DNA of 13,954 nt from JBBTCJ01 sp038043285 (GCA_038043285.1 JBBTCJ010000123.1:1-13954); one strand, 5' to 3'; positions 1-7,560 are shown, counted from the stretch's first letter. Translations and numbers: made by a program. Notes: generated by a model not told the origin, from the letters alone.

Positions 1-28
1 CCGTAAGGATGTTGATATGACCCCATGC

Positions 29-54
29 GGGGCGGGCGGACCACCGCCCGCCCC
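29..54. terminator. GC-rich hairpin at left edge, possible terminator
   Basis: Perfect 11-bp inverted repeat (29-39 GGGGCGGGCGG, loop ACCA 40-43, 44-54 CCGCCCGCCCC). A reading frame entering from the left edge stops at TGA 18-20, just before it, so the hairpin could end a plus-strand gene outside the window. No T-run follows, so it is not a textbook intrinsic terminator. It could also act on transcripts of the minus-strand peptidase that ends at 234. Confidence 0.35.
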
Positions 55-95
55 CGTGGGTGCTTGATGTTCTGGATTCCCATAGGCATCCGATT

Positions 96-127
96 CGAGC
101 CGCTCTCTACGGAGCGGCTCGTTTGCT
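96..127 (+). terminator. Rho-independent-like terminator
   Basis: Perfect 10-bp stem (96-105 CGAGCCGCTC, loop 106-111 TCTACG, 112-121 GAGCGGCTCG) followed by TTTGCTT at 122-128. The orientation suits a plus-strand transcript arriving from left of the window. On the minus strand the stem is followed by AATCGG, which does not fit a terminator, so it serves the convergent peptidase gene less well. The stem is certain; the function is inferred. Confidence 0.45.
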
Positions 128-233
128 TCCTGGACGCCGCGGGTCGGTACCGTGCGTGGAGGGGCTGCGGCGAGAAGGAGGCGGGATCGAGAATCGCGGC
201 GCGCCGCAGAATGTCAGCAAATGGCGTGGCGGA

Positions 234-1946
234 TCATTGAGCGGGGAGAGCTTGGAGTTCGCGGCGTACAAGGTCGATGAGCGGTCCGAGGGTGCCGGCT
301 GAAAAATCGAAGGTCGCGCCGGCCGCCTGAAAAAGCTCCGGAAGCCGTCGGCTACCCCCCAGGGCGAGGGCTTGCCGGTATCGCGCGACGGCCTGGCTGA
401 GGTCTTGCCGGGCGTTGCGCCATACCTGAAGCGCCCCCAACTGGGCAATGGCGTACTCGACGTAGTAGAAGGGCACTTCGAACAGATGCAGTTGTTTCTG
501 CCACCGGTAGGCGATGGCGTTTTCATATCCGGAGTAGTCCGCGATGCCGCCGAAGCGGTGATGCAGGGCGAGCCAGTGTTTCCGGCGTTCGTCGCGCGAG
601 TGGTGCGGGTTGGCGTAGAGCCAGTGCTGGAACGCGTCGATGGTCGCCACCCAGGGGAACAGGCTGATGATTCCTTCGAGTTCGAGGCGCTTGGCGCGGG
701 CGAGATCCTCAGGGAGATAAAACTCATCGAGGAAGTCCAGGGCCAGCAGTTCCATGCCCATGGAGGCGACCTCGGCGAATTCAATCGGGCTGCCGCGATA
801 GGCGAGCAGGGGATCGTGCCGGGCGGCCTGGCTGTGGAAGGCGTGGCCCCCCTCGTGAATCAACGTGCTCACGTCGCGTTGCAGACCGACGGCGTTCATG
901 AAGATGAAGGGGTGGCGGGCTTCGTCGTAGGTGGCCTGGTAGCCCCCCGGGGCCTTGCCTTTGCGGCTTTCGAGGTCGAGGTGTCGGCCCCGCCGGAGTT
1001 GATCAAACTCCGCGCCGAGCACGGGATCAACTCGATGGAACGCGCGAGACGCCTTGTCGCAGAGTTCAGCAGCGGTCTGGAACGGACGCAGCGGGGGACG
1101 ACCTTTCACGTCGACGGCGAGGTCCCAGGGGCGTAAGGGGTTGACGCCGAGATCCGCCAGCCGTCGACGCTGGATGTCCCTCATTACGGGGACGGCGGCC
1201 TCGGCGACGGCGTCATGGAACGCGAGGCAATCCTGGGGCGTGTAATCGAACCGCTGCTTGGCCTTGAAGGCGTACTCGCGGTAATCGCTGCACGCAGCGT
1301 TGAGGGCGATCTGATGCCGCAGACGAATGAGCTGATCGAAAATGTCCTCCAGCCGATCGACGTCCTGAAGTCTCCGAGCGGCCTCTGCTTCCCAGGCGGC
1401 GTGGCGGAGCGAACGATCGGTTCGCTCGGCGTACAAGGCGAGTTGTTGGAGCGTCTGCTCCCTCCCGTCGAATTGAACGGTCTGGGCGCCGGCCACCTCC
1501 TGATACTGCTGCTCAAGTTTGGCTTCCTCGGTCTGGAGCGGGACGTTCTCCTCGCGGAACAACTCGACGCCGGCGCGAACGCTGCGGTCGAGCACGAAGT
1601 AACGGTCGCGCGGAAGCTGCCGAGACGCGGCGGACTCGGCGTACTTCACGTTGAGTTCATGACAACGGAGCTTGCAATGGGGATCAATGTTCTCGATGAA
1701 GTCGAGGAACGCGGCCTTGCATTTCGGATCGTCCGTCTGACAGGTCATCCTGACGTGGCGATCCGTGCCCACCTCCGCAATGGCGGCGGCCAGTTCGCTG
1801 TAGTCCAGCAGCCAACGCTCCAGGTCGTCAGTCGTGTCGATCCGCCGATCGCGGAGTCGGTCGAAGTACGGCTCGATTGACGGCCAATCCTGAAGAAGGT
1901 CGTTCGGAGCGACAAGCCGCCGCGGGAACTCCAAGCCCGGGTTCAT
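234..1946 (-). CDS. M3-family zinc oligoendopeptidase
   Basis: 570 residues, close to the usual 560-600 of PepF/M3B oligoendopeptidases, which cut short peptides in the cytoplasm. The zinc site is intact: HEGGH at residues 364-368 (two His ligands and catalytic Glu365), and E392 in the PIEFAEVASM segment at the spacing expected for the third ligand. The C-terminal helix with YYVEYAIAQLG (about 494-504) matches the conserved Tyr-rich substrate-binding segment of M3B enzymes. The long, acidic, helical N-terminal half is also typical. No signal peptide or membrane helix is visible. The start at 1946 is the first ATG of the frame; no Shine-Dalgarno stands before it. The start codon overlaps, as ATGA, the stop of an open but startless frame from upstream. 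It is transcribed away from rnc and looks like a single-gene unit. The family call is safe; substrate and gene symbol are not assigned. Confidence 0.95.
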   Translation of the reverse strand: MNPGLEFPRRLVAPNDLLQDWPSIEPYFDRLRDRRIDTTDDLERWLLDYSELAAAIAEVGTDRHVRMTCQTDDPKCKAAFLDFIENIDPHCKLRCHELNVKYAESAASRQLPRDRYFVLDRSVRAGVELFREENVPLQTEEAKLEQQYQEVAGAQTVQFDGREQTLQQLALYAERTDRSLRHAAWEAEAARRLQDVDRLEDIFDQLIRLRHQIALNAACSDYREYAFKAKQRFDYTPQDCLAFHDAVAEAAVPVMRDIQRRRLADLGVNPLRPWDLAVDVKGRPPLRPFQTAAELCDKASRAFHRVDPVLGAEFDQLRRGRHLDLESRKGKAPGGYQATYDEARHPFIFMNAVGLQRDVSTLIHEGGHAFHSQAARHDPLLAYRGSPIEFAEVASMGMELLALDFLDEFYLPEDLARAKRLELEGIISLFPWVATIDAFQHWLYANPHHSRDERRKHWLALHHRFGGIADYSGYENAIAYRWQKQLHLFEVPFYYVEYAIAQLGALQVWRNARQDLSQAVARYRQALALGGSRRLPELFQAAGATFDFSAGTLGPLIDLVRRELQALPAQ

Positions 1947-2030
1947 GATCTTAAGTCTAAACGGAGCCGGGCGTTTGCGAAACCGCGGGTCGCCGCCCGA
2001 GGTGCGCCAGGGTCGGTCGGAGGGTGGTTC

Positions 2031-2281
2031 TCAGGGCGAATCCTTGGGCTGGCTGATTTTTCTATCGGTCGAGTCGCGCACCGACGTGCGCACGGTGCGG
2101 CTGGCGATGCCGTAGCTGCTGATCGAATCTTCGCCGGCGGGTCGGATCGTTCGGAAGGAAGCTCGACGTTGCGCTCGATGCTTTCGGTGACGAAGTGGAT
2201 CTCTTGGTTGCTTCTGCGTTGCCGGGTGACTTGCTCTGTGCGAAACGGAAGGAAGCAGCCCCTCCATGGAACGGTAGTCGC
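2031..2281 (-). pseudogene. Possible decayed small gene with frame change
   Basis: Going leftward from 2281 the minus strand has a 112-codon stop-free frame that ends at TGA 1945-1943, overlapping the peptidase start. It has no ATG, GTG or TTG. Codons 16-40 read EQVTRQRRSNQEIHFVTESI and on, and codons 28-40 nearly all end in G or C, as in real genes of this genome. After about codon 52 the neighbouring frame takes over this signature (SISSYGIASRTVRTSVRD, ending KDSP and stop at 2031). The switch suggests a gene fragment with a frameshift and a lost start. I do not recognise the protein. Chance composition remains possible. Confidence 0.25.
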
Positions 2282-2323
2282 TCAAAAGAATCCCCATCGG
2301 GGCAGGGCCATGAATGCCGCGGC

Positions 2324-2361
2324 TCGGATCGACCCGTCAGATTCGGATGGACCCGTCAAAT
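2324..2361. repeat. Tandem 19-bp direct repeat (two copies)
   Basis: Copy 1 (2324-2342) is tcggatcgacccgtcagat and copy 2 (2343-2361) is tcggatggacccgtcaaat: 17 of 19 bases match with no gap. It lies about 45 bases before the candidate rnc promoter, so a paired operator is conceivable, but a simple duplication is equally possible. Neither copy is itself a palindrome. Confidence 0.75.
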
Positions 2362-2404
2362 GAGGCGTGACGGACCACTGGAACCCCAACAGTTTGCGAA
2401 ATAG

Positions 2405-2436
2405 TTGTTGTCGGAATGGATTGCCGATGATAAACT
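2405..2436 (+). promoter_or_regulatory. rnc: Weak candidate sigma70-like promoter for rnc
   Basis: TTGTTG at 2405-2410 and GATAAA/TAAACT at 2429-2436 are separated by 18 bases, giving a loose -35/-10 pair. Transcription would begin near 2443, about 140 bases before the preferred rnc start. The match is poor and such pairs occur by chance. Confidence 0.2.
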
Positions 2437-2581
2437 AGGCAAAGCTGTCGGCGTACCGGGATGTTCGGGATCCCGTCCGGCTGGCTTGCGATCGTTGGAT
2501 GCAGGCCGATCGCGGAAGGTGCGACCAGGAACGCGGGGTTCCTCTGTCGCGTTTTCCGCCATCGGCCCGTCGAGAAATGCC

Positions 2582-3289
2582 GTGGATGAGGCACAGGTTT
2601 TGGCCCGCGCGCAAGCGGTCGTCGGGCACGTCTTTCAGGATGCAGAACTTCTTCGGACAGCCCTGACCCATTCGTCAGTCGCGGACACTCGAGTTCGCAG
2701 CAACGAGCGATTGGAGTTTCTGGGCGACTCGGTTCTCGGGCTGGTCGTTTGCGAGGAGCTGTATCGTCGTTTTGGCGCGTGGCTCGAAGGCGATCTGACC
2801 AAAGTCAAATCCAACTTGGTTTCACGCCGGATCTGCGCGCGCATTGCCGACGAGGCGGGATTGGCCGATCTCCTTATTCTCGGGAACGGACTTGGCGAGC
2901 GAAGCGAGCTTCCGATGTCGGTTCGTGCAGCCGTGTATGAATCGCTGATCGGCGCGGTGTTCTTGGACGGAGGTTGGCTGCCGGCCCGGAGATTCGTCCT
3001 GACCACGATGGGCCCGCACCTGGAGGGCTGCGGCGGCGACGAAATCCTGAACAACTACAAATCCACGTTGCAGCAACTGGTGCAGCGACAATTGGCCGTT
3101 TCGCCTTATTACGAGCAACTCGACGAGCAAGGCCCGGATCACTGCAAGTGTTTTGAGATTTGCGTGGTGGTCAATGGAGAGCGGTTTCCGAGTGCATGGG
3201 GGCCGAGCAAGAAGGAAGCGGAGCAGGAGGCCGCTCGTCGCGCGCTGGAGGTTCTACAGGACCGTCCGGGCGTCGCGGAAACCCAATAG
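2582..3289 (+). CDS. rnc: Ribonuclease III
   Basis: RNase III cleaves double-stranded RNA in rRNA and mRNA maturation, as a cytoplasmic dimer. GTG at 2582 is chosen because it leaves 14 residues before the VGHVF segment, as in E. coli, and gives 235 residues (usual 220-240); a weak GAG lies 7 bases upstream. The frame is open back to 2405, so TTG or GTG starts at 2405, 2486, 2495 or 2519 are possible. Nuclease domain about 5-130: signature NERLEFLGDSV with E42, E45 and D49; E69 in the WLEGDL segment; E120 in YESLIGAVFLDGG. The position of the catalytic Asp (E. coli D114, Aquifex D107) is Ala117 (codon 2930-2932). dsRNA-binding domain about 158-229, from NYKSTLQQLVQ to KKEAEQEAARRALEVL. Identity is certain; full catalytic activity is less so because of the Ala. 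Confidence 0.96.
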   Translation: MDEAQVLARAQAVVGHVFQDAELLRTALTHSSVADTRVRSNERLEFLGDSVLGLVVCEELYRRFGAWLEGDLTKVKSNLVSRRICARIADEAGLADLLILGNGLGERSELPMSVRAAVYESLIGAVFLDGGWLPARRFVLTTMGPHLEGCGGDEILNNYKSTLQQLVQRQLAVSPYYEQLDEQGPDHCKCFEICVVVNGERFPSAWGPSKKEAEQEAARRALEVLQDRPGVAETQ

Positions 3290-3464
3290 GCATTCAACAG
3301 TCACGGCCGAGTATGGAGGCCGCGGCATACCGCACTTTCACGTTTGGGGTCCCGGACGGAGGGGGCTGGCCACACTGGCGGCCCCGACCCCATGGTACCT
3401 GGTGGGCGGAAACACCCTTGCACGCCGCGCGGTTTGCTTGCTCCGCGGAGGGGAAACTGGTATC

Positions 3465-5129
3465 ATGAACTCCACCGTTTGGGAGCGGGTGATGCCAATC
3501 TTACTTGCTTGCATAGCCTTTGCGTCATTGGCCTCCGCGCCCGATGAGGCGGTGGCAAGCCCGACGAAAGCGCGCGACGGAGCCTTCGCACCCATTGTGC
3601 CGCCTGCCGCGCCAATCGAATACCTCGACGATCCATACGCCGCGCCGTTGCAGTTCCGCGCCCGGACGTCGTCGGCGGCGGGGACCATCACCTACAACGG
3701 GTTCACCAGCGTCCAGGTCAATGTGGATGCGAACGGCAACAACATCGTCGGCGATGCGGCCAATGAACCATCCATCGCGGTCGATCCTTTGCACCCTCAC
3801 CGAATGGCCATCGGTTGGCGGCAGTTCGGCAACGTGACCAGCAACTTCCGCCAGGCGGGTTGGGGGTACACGCGCGACGGCGGACGGAACTGGACCTTCC
3901 CGGGAGTCATCGAGCCGGGCGTTTTCCGTTCCGATCCGGTCCTCGAGTCCGATGCCGACGGCGTTTTCTACTACAACAGCCTCACGGTCGTTTCCGGCGG
4001 TTACTTGTGCAACGTCTTCAAGTCCACCGACGGCGGACGAACGTGGGATGCCGGCGTATATGCCTATGGCGGCGACAAGCAATGGATGGCCATCGATCGA
4101 ACGGGCGGCATTGGACATGGGAACATTTACTACGCCTGGGACTACGCCGGCTGCTGCGGCAGCGATTGGTTCACGCGATCCACCAACGGCGCTCTGAGCT
4201 TTGAAGCTCCCATTCCGATTCCCGAGGAGCCGATCTGGGGCGTGACGACGGTCGGCCCCGATGGTGAAGTCTATATCGCCGGGCGGCGGAGCTCCACGGA
4301 CGCCGAGTTTGTCGTTGCCAAGTCGTCCACCATCAGGAATCCATCCTCACCGCTGGCATTCGACTTCGGCGTGCAGGTCGATATGGGGGGCGACCATCAA
4401 TACTATCTTCTCACCGGTCCCAATCCGGGGGGACTGCTTGGACAAGTATGGATAGCGGCGGATCACTCGAACGGACCGACGCGGGGGTATGTTTACATGC
4501 TCTCCTCGGTCGACCCTCCCGGTCCGGACCCGCTCGACGTCCACATTGTTCGGAGCACTGATGGCGGGTTGAACTGGAGCGCTCCGGCTCGCGTCAACGA
4601 CGATGTCGGCACGAATGCTTGGAACTGGTTCGGCACGATGGACGTGGCCCCCAATGGCCGCATCGACGTGATTTGGAACGACACGCGGAATGATCCGGGC
4701 GATACGGATTCGCAGTTGCGGTATGCCTACTCCATCGACGCGGGGCAGACGTGGTCGGGCAGCGTTGCGGTCGGCCCGGTTTTCGATCCGCTGATCGGCT
4801 GGCCGAACCAGAACAAGATCGGCGATTACTACGACATGGTTTCGGATGCAGTCGGCGCCAACGTCGCCTACTCAGCTACGTACAACGGCGAGCAGGACGT
4901 CTATTACCTACGCATCGGGCAGTATGACTGCAACAACAACGGCGTCGGCGACGCGACGGACATTTCCAACCAGACCTCGACCGATCACAACGCCGACGGC
5001 ATTCCCGACGAGTGTCAATTGGACATCATTCCGGCCACGTCCGGCTGGGCTTTGATCGTGCTGGTGATTTCCACCCTCACGGCAGCGACGCTGGTGCTTG
5101 GGCGACGCGTCTTGCGGATACCGGCGTAG
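3465..5129 (+). CDS. Secreted Asp-box (BNR) beta-propeller, CTERM-anchored
   Basis: 554 residues. The ATG at 3465 follows GGAGGGG (3447-3453) and opens a signal peptide, about 1-25 (R8, then PILLACIAFASLASA). ATG 3492 after GGGAG is the alternative start. Five Asp-box motifs (S/T-x-D-x-G-x-x-W type) lie at about 136-143, 187-194, 239-246 (degenerate, STNGALSF), 364-371 and 423-430, as in the sialidase-type propeller fold. Catalytic sialidase residues were not identified, so an enzyme activity is not claimed. At 488-517 is an Asp/Asn-rich segment, DCNNNGVGDATDI then DHNADGIPDEC, resembling calcium-binding type-3 or dockerin-like loops. The tail is IPATSGWAL (522-530), a hydrophobic helix, then RRVLR: an IPTL/PEP-CTERM-like sorting signal. 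Predicted to be exported and held at the envelope. The frame is open upstream to 3153 inside rnc, but that part lacks coding features. No operon partner is apparent. Confidence 0.9.
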   Translation: MNSTVWERVMPILLACIAFASLASAPDEAVASPTKARDGAFAPIVPPAAPIEYLDDPYAAPLQFRARTSSAAGTITYNGFTSVQVNVDANGNNIVGDAANEPSIAVDPLHPHRMAIGWRQFGNVTSNFRQAGWGYTRDGGRNWTFPGVIEPGVFRSDPVLESDADGVFYYNSLTVVSGGYLCNVFKSTDGGRTWDAGVYAYGGDKQWMAIDRTGGIGHGNIYYAWDYAGCCGSDWFTRSTNGALSFEAPIPIPEEPIWGVTTVGPDGEVYIAGRRSSTDAEFVVAKSSTIRNPSSPLAFDFGVQVDMGGDHQYYLLTGPNPGGLLGQVWIAADHSNGPTRGYVYMLSSVDPPGPDPLDVHIVRSTDGGLNWSAPARVNDDVGTNAWNWFGTMDVAPNGRIDVIWNDTRNDPGDTDSQLRYAYSIDAGQTWSGSVAVGPVFDPLIGWPNQNKIGDYYDMVSDAVGANVAYSATYNGEQDVYYLRIGQYDCNNNGVGDATDISNQTSTDHNADGIPDECQLDIIPATSGWALIVLVISTLTAATLVLGRRVLRIPA

Positions 5130-5153
5130 GGCCGTTCCCAGGGTCTTTCAACT

Positions 5154-5206
5154 GTGTAGGTCGGGCTTTGCCCGACACAAAATGTTCCGCCAGGCACAGC
5201 CCGCCC
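5154..5206. repeat. REP-like paired inverted repeat between convergent genes
   Basis: First arm: GTCGGGC-TTT-GCCCGAC, a perfect 7-bp stem (5160-5176). Second arm: the imperfect palindrome 5188-5206 (CCGCCAGGCACAGCCCGCC). The two are 11 bases apart. The layout recalls short interspersed palindromes (REP/REPIN type), which often sit between convergent genes. There is no T-run, so it is not a classical terminator, though it may stabilise 3' ends of both flanking transcripts. The rest of 5130-5392 shows no gene I can support. Confidence 0.5.
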
Positions 5207-5392
5207 TAAAGGTACTGCCCATATCGCAGCGCATTGATGGACATGCGCGCGGATTGGGCGCCACGCGCAACGTCGTCGATCGGGTGTGCGAGTCGACGAG
5301 CCCATCGGATTCCATGAGAAACTGGGGTTTACCCAACATCAGCACAAGGTCGCAGCAAACAGGTCTATGCGGCTTCAGGTGACGGTATTCCT

Positions 5393-5965
5393 CTACGAGG
5401 ATGCGGGTTGAGCCTGTTTACGAAGAAACAGCATACTGCCGACCACGGCGATTCCGAGCGTGGACGCGAGGAGCCCCCAAGTCGAAGTTGCAGGGACATC
5501 GGTTGCTTCGGTAATAGTGACCGTGAGCGTCCCGGAGTTACGCGTCCAGTAGTCATCGCTCATCCGAAAGTTGACCGGGTTCCCTTGACCCGCGTAGTAG
5601 GTGCGGTATCGGTGGGACGGGCTGTAAGTGTGTGCCAGGAACGTTTGACCGTCAGTCGTACCGAGCCAATTGGGAGACGTGTAGTCGATCTGTAAATCGA
5701 GTAGATCCGGCTCAGTCTGCCACGGGTACTCTTCAGACCACACATCAGCCGGGAAATTTCCGTTTTCGAACCACTCCGCATCGCAACGCCAAAGCGCCGG
5801 AACGTCACGTAACCAAGTACCCTCGACTTCAAACAAGTATAATTTTCGTTGTTCAAGTGGAGAAGAGTTGACACCAGTGGTGCTTTCGCTAGGTATAACC
5901 AGAATCTCTCCGACTGTGACTTGCGTGGACGCAAGTAGGACGATAGTAGCTGTGAGCAGCCGCAT
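5393..5965 (-). CDS. Small secreted CTERM-anchored protein, unknown function
   Basis: 190 residues from ATG 5965, which follows a perfect GGAGG (5972-5976) with a 6-base spacer; a start at 6022 is possible but has no such site and would bury the signal peptide. Signal peptide about 1-19 (MRLLTATIVLLASTQVTVG). The middle is rich in Trp, Tyr and Asp. A segment near 130-158 (GQGNPVNFRMSDDYWTRNSG, then TLTVTI) resembles the closing strands of LecA-like or similar beta-sandwich sugar-binding domains, in which an Asp and an Asn near this point bind calcium. That is a weak family guess. The tail is VPATSTWGL, a hydrophobic helix (LLASTLGIAVVGSMLFL) and RKQ, close to the tail of the neighbouring Asp-box protein. 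It is convergent with that gene and probably uses the same sorting route. Export is well supported; function is unknown. Confidence 0.85.
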   Translation of the reverse strand: MRLLTATIVLLASTQVTVGEILVIPSESTTGVNSSPLEQRKLYLFEVEGTWLRDVPALWRCDAEWFENGNFPADVWSEEYPWQTEPDLLDLQIDYTSPNWLGTTDGQTFLAHTYSPSHRYRTYYAGQGNPVNFRMSDDYWTRNSGTLTVTITEATDVPATSTWGLLASTLGIAVVGSMLFLRKQAQPASS

Positions 5966-6187
5966 ATTCCGCCTCCGATCCCAGCCAAACTGCAACACAC
6001 GCCGCCGCTCGGCGTTTACCAAATCGTGATGGTATACGGCGCGGAGTTCGCGGGCAAGTGAGAATCACCGCCGTATTCTTTGCCAGCCCGTTCCGTCGTT
6101 TGCGGCTGGCCTACGTCCGCCGGGAGACGGGGTGCCGCACGGCACGGAATGGTCTCGCCGATAAAGTGCGACTGGATGCGGCCTTTG

Positions 6188-6205
6188 ATTCTCGGAATCG
6201 AGAGT
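6188..6205 (-). terminator. Short hairpin after the amidohydrolase stop
   Basis: ATTCTCG-GAAT-CGAGAGT forms a 7-bp stem with one G-T pair, 5 bases beyond the stop codon of the minus-strand amidohydrolase. No T-run follows on that strand. Position is the main argument for a terminator role. Confidence 0.2.
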
Positions 6206-6210
6206 GCGTC

Positions 6211-7560
6211 TCACGGCGTTGCTAGCAATGACAGTGCCAGTGAGGTCATTCCGCGCACTCCGGTCTCAATGGTGGGTTCGGGGTCGGGGTAGTACTTGCT
6301 GGAATGCACAGAAGGCAATGGCGGGCCGTCGGGCTTCCGGCTGGCGTCGTAGGCTCCCTGCGGCACGCTGCCCAGCCAGAACATGAAACCAGGAGTCTTG
6401 GCCTCGCGTAAATAGCGGCTGAAGTCCTCCCCACCCATGACCGGATCGCGCGGGACGACGCGCTCCGGACCGAGCAGTTGACGGAACACTTCCGCGCCCG
6501 CCTCGGTCAATTGGGGATCATTATACGTGGAAGGGGTGAACTCGTCGTCATGGATCGAGATGTCCGGATCGCGCTCCGCGCCAAGTGCCCGACAGGTGTT
6601 CACGGTGATTCGACGAATGCCCTCCAATAAGAGTTGTCGGGTTTCCTCCTTGTATGATCGCACGGTGATCTGCAACTTGGCTTCGTTGGGGATGATGTTG
6701 TGTTTGGAGCCGCCGTGAATGGAGCCGACGGTGACCACCGCCTCATCATTGGGATCGACGCGGCGACTGACGATGGTTTGCAACGCGGTCACGACGTGGG
6801 CGGCCATGACGATGGGATCGATGGTTTCGTGCGGACGCGACCCGTGTCCGCCGCGACCATGGATCGTGATGTCCACGGAATCGACGTTCGCCAGCGCCCA
6901 CCCGGAGGTGTAGGAGATCGTCCCCGCGGGATGCTCGGAAGAGACGTGCAACGCGATGCAGTAGTCCGGCTTCCCGAAACGCTCGAACAAGCCGTCTTCG
7001 AGCATCAAACGCGCCCCTTTGCCGATTTCCTCCCCCGGCTGGGCGACGATCATAAGCTTGCCGCGCCATTGAGTCTTCAGCTTGGCCAGCGCCTCGGCGG
7101 TCCCCACGAGGCAAGTCTGGTGAATGTCATGCCCGCAGGCGTGCATGACGCCGACGGTGTGTCCGTCTTCTCGCTTGACTTGGACCGTGCTGGCATAGGG
7201 CAGCCCGGTTTCCTCGACGATGGGCAGCGCGTCCATGTCGCCGCGAACCAGAACCGTCGGCCCGTCGCCGCTGGAGAGGATGGCGACGACGCCGGTTTGC
7301 CCGACGCCGGTCGTGACTTTGTAGCCCGCTGCTTCCAGTCGCGCGGCGATCTTCTTGGATGACTCCTTCTCCTCCATCGAGAGTTCGGGGTGGGCGTGGA
7401 GATCCTTGTAGAAAGCGACCAGTTCGCGAAGGGAAGAGCGGGCGTAGTCGTCCACCGCGCCGGATAGATCCGCCCGGTGTCTTGCGAGAGCTTTCTCGCC
7501 CGCAGCCGTGGATTGAGCAAGGATGCCGACCAGGACGATTTCCAAGAGGACGAGTCTCAT
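6211..7560 (-). CDS. Secreted M20D-family metallo-amidohydrolase
   Basis: 449 residues from ATG 7560, which has AAGGAGA at 7570-7576 with a 9-base spacer and opens a signal peptide (MRLVLLEIVLVGILAQSTAA). An upstream start at 7692 would lie beyond the start of the divergent cyclase and is rejected. M20D enzymes hydrolyse N-acyl amino acids and related amides (hippurate, IAA-conjugate and acyl-amino-acid hydrolases). Metal-binding motifs are complete: HACGHD (Cys142, His144), QPGEE (Glu177-Glu178), ALHV (His205) and the late His419 in LPSVHSSKYY. The lid/dimerisation domain is about 226-340 (GRGGHGSRPHE, then GGSKHNIIPNEA). MGGEDFSRYL at 375-384 is the usual M20D signature. The signal peptide places it outside the cytoplasm. 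Substrate cannot be told from sequence. It is divergent from the cyclase gene across 116 bases. Confidence 0.95.
   Translation of the reverse strand: MRLVLLEIVLVGILAQSTAAGEKALARHRADLSGAVDDYARSSLRELVAFYKDLHAHPELSMEEKESSKKIAARLEAAGYKVTTGVGQTGVVAILSSGDGPTVLVRGDMDALPIVEETGLPYASTVQVKREDGHTVGVMHACGHDIHQTCLVGTAEALAKLKTQWRGKLMIVAQPGEEIGKGARLMLEDGLFERFGKPDYCIALHVSSEHPAGTISYTSGWALANVDSVDITIHGRGGHGSRPHETIDPIVMAAHVVTALQTIVSRRVDPNDEAVVTVGSIHGGSKHNIIPNEAKLQITVRSYKEETRQLLLEGIRRITVNTCRALGAERDPDISIHDDEFTPSTYNDPQLTEAGAEVFRQLLGPERVVPRDPVMGGEDFSRYLREAKTPGFMFWLGSVPQGAYDASRKPDGPPLPSVHSSKYYPDPEPTIETGVRGMTSLALSLLATP

Larger units (their letters stand above)
1947..2581. other. Divergent intergenic gap, peptidase/rnc
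   Basis: 635 bases between two genes transcribed in opposite directions, so promoters for both should lie here. It holds a probable decayed reading frame on the minus strand (about 2031-2281), a 19-bp tandem repeat (2324-2361) and a weak plus-strand promoter (2405-2436). The rnc frame is open from 2405 to 2581, but this stretch lies ahead of the conserved RNase III N-terminus and is probably leader. No RNA gene was recognised. Confidence 0.6.

Noticed and set aside
372..1136. 254-codon open frame on the plus strand
   Set aside because: Lies wholly antisense to the M3 peptidase, whose zinc motif and length are clear; no motif of its own.
3153..3464. N-terminal extension of the Asp-box protein into rnc
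   Set aside because: It overlaps the rnc end in another frame, and the signal peptide with a ribosome site begins at 3465.
5226..5345. Minus-strand frame in the convergent gap
   Set aside because: It has some G/C-ending codons but runs into the REP-like repeat and matches no known family.
6034..6076. 8-bp inverted repeat ATACGGCG / CGCCGTAT with a 27-base loop
   Set aside because: A short stem with a long loop in GC-rich DNA; expected by chance and without context.
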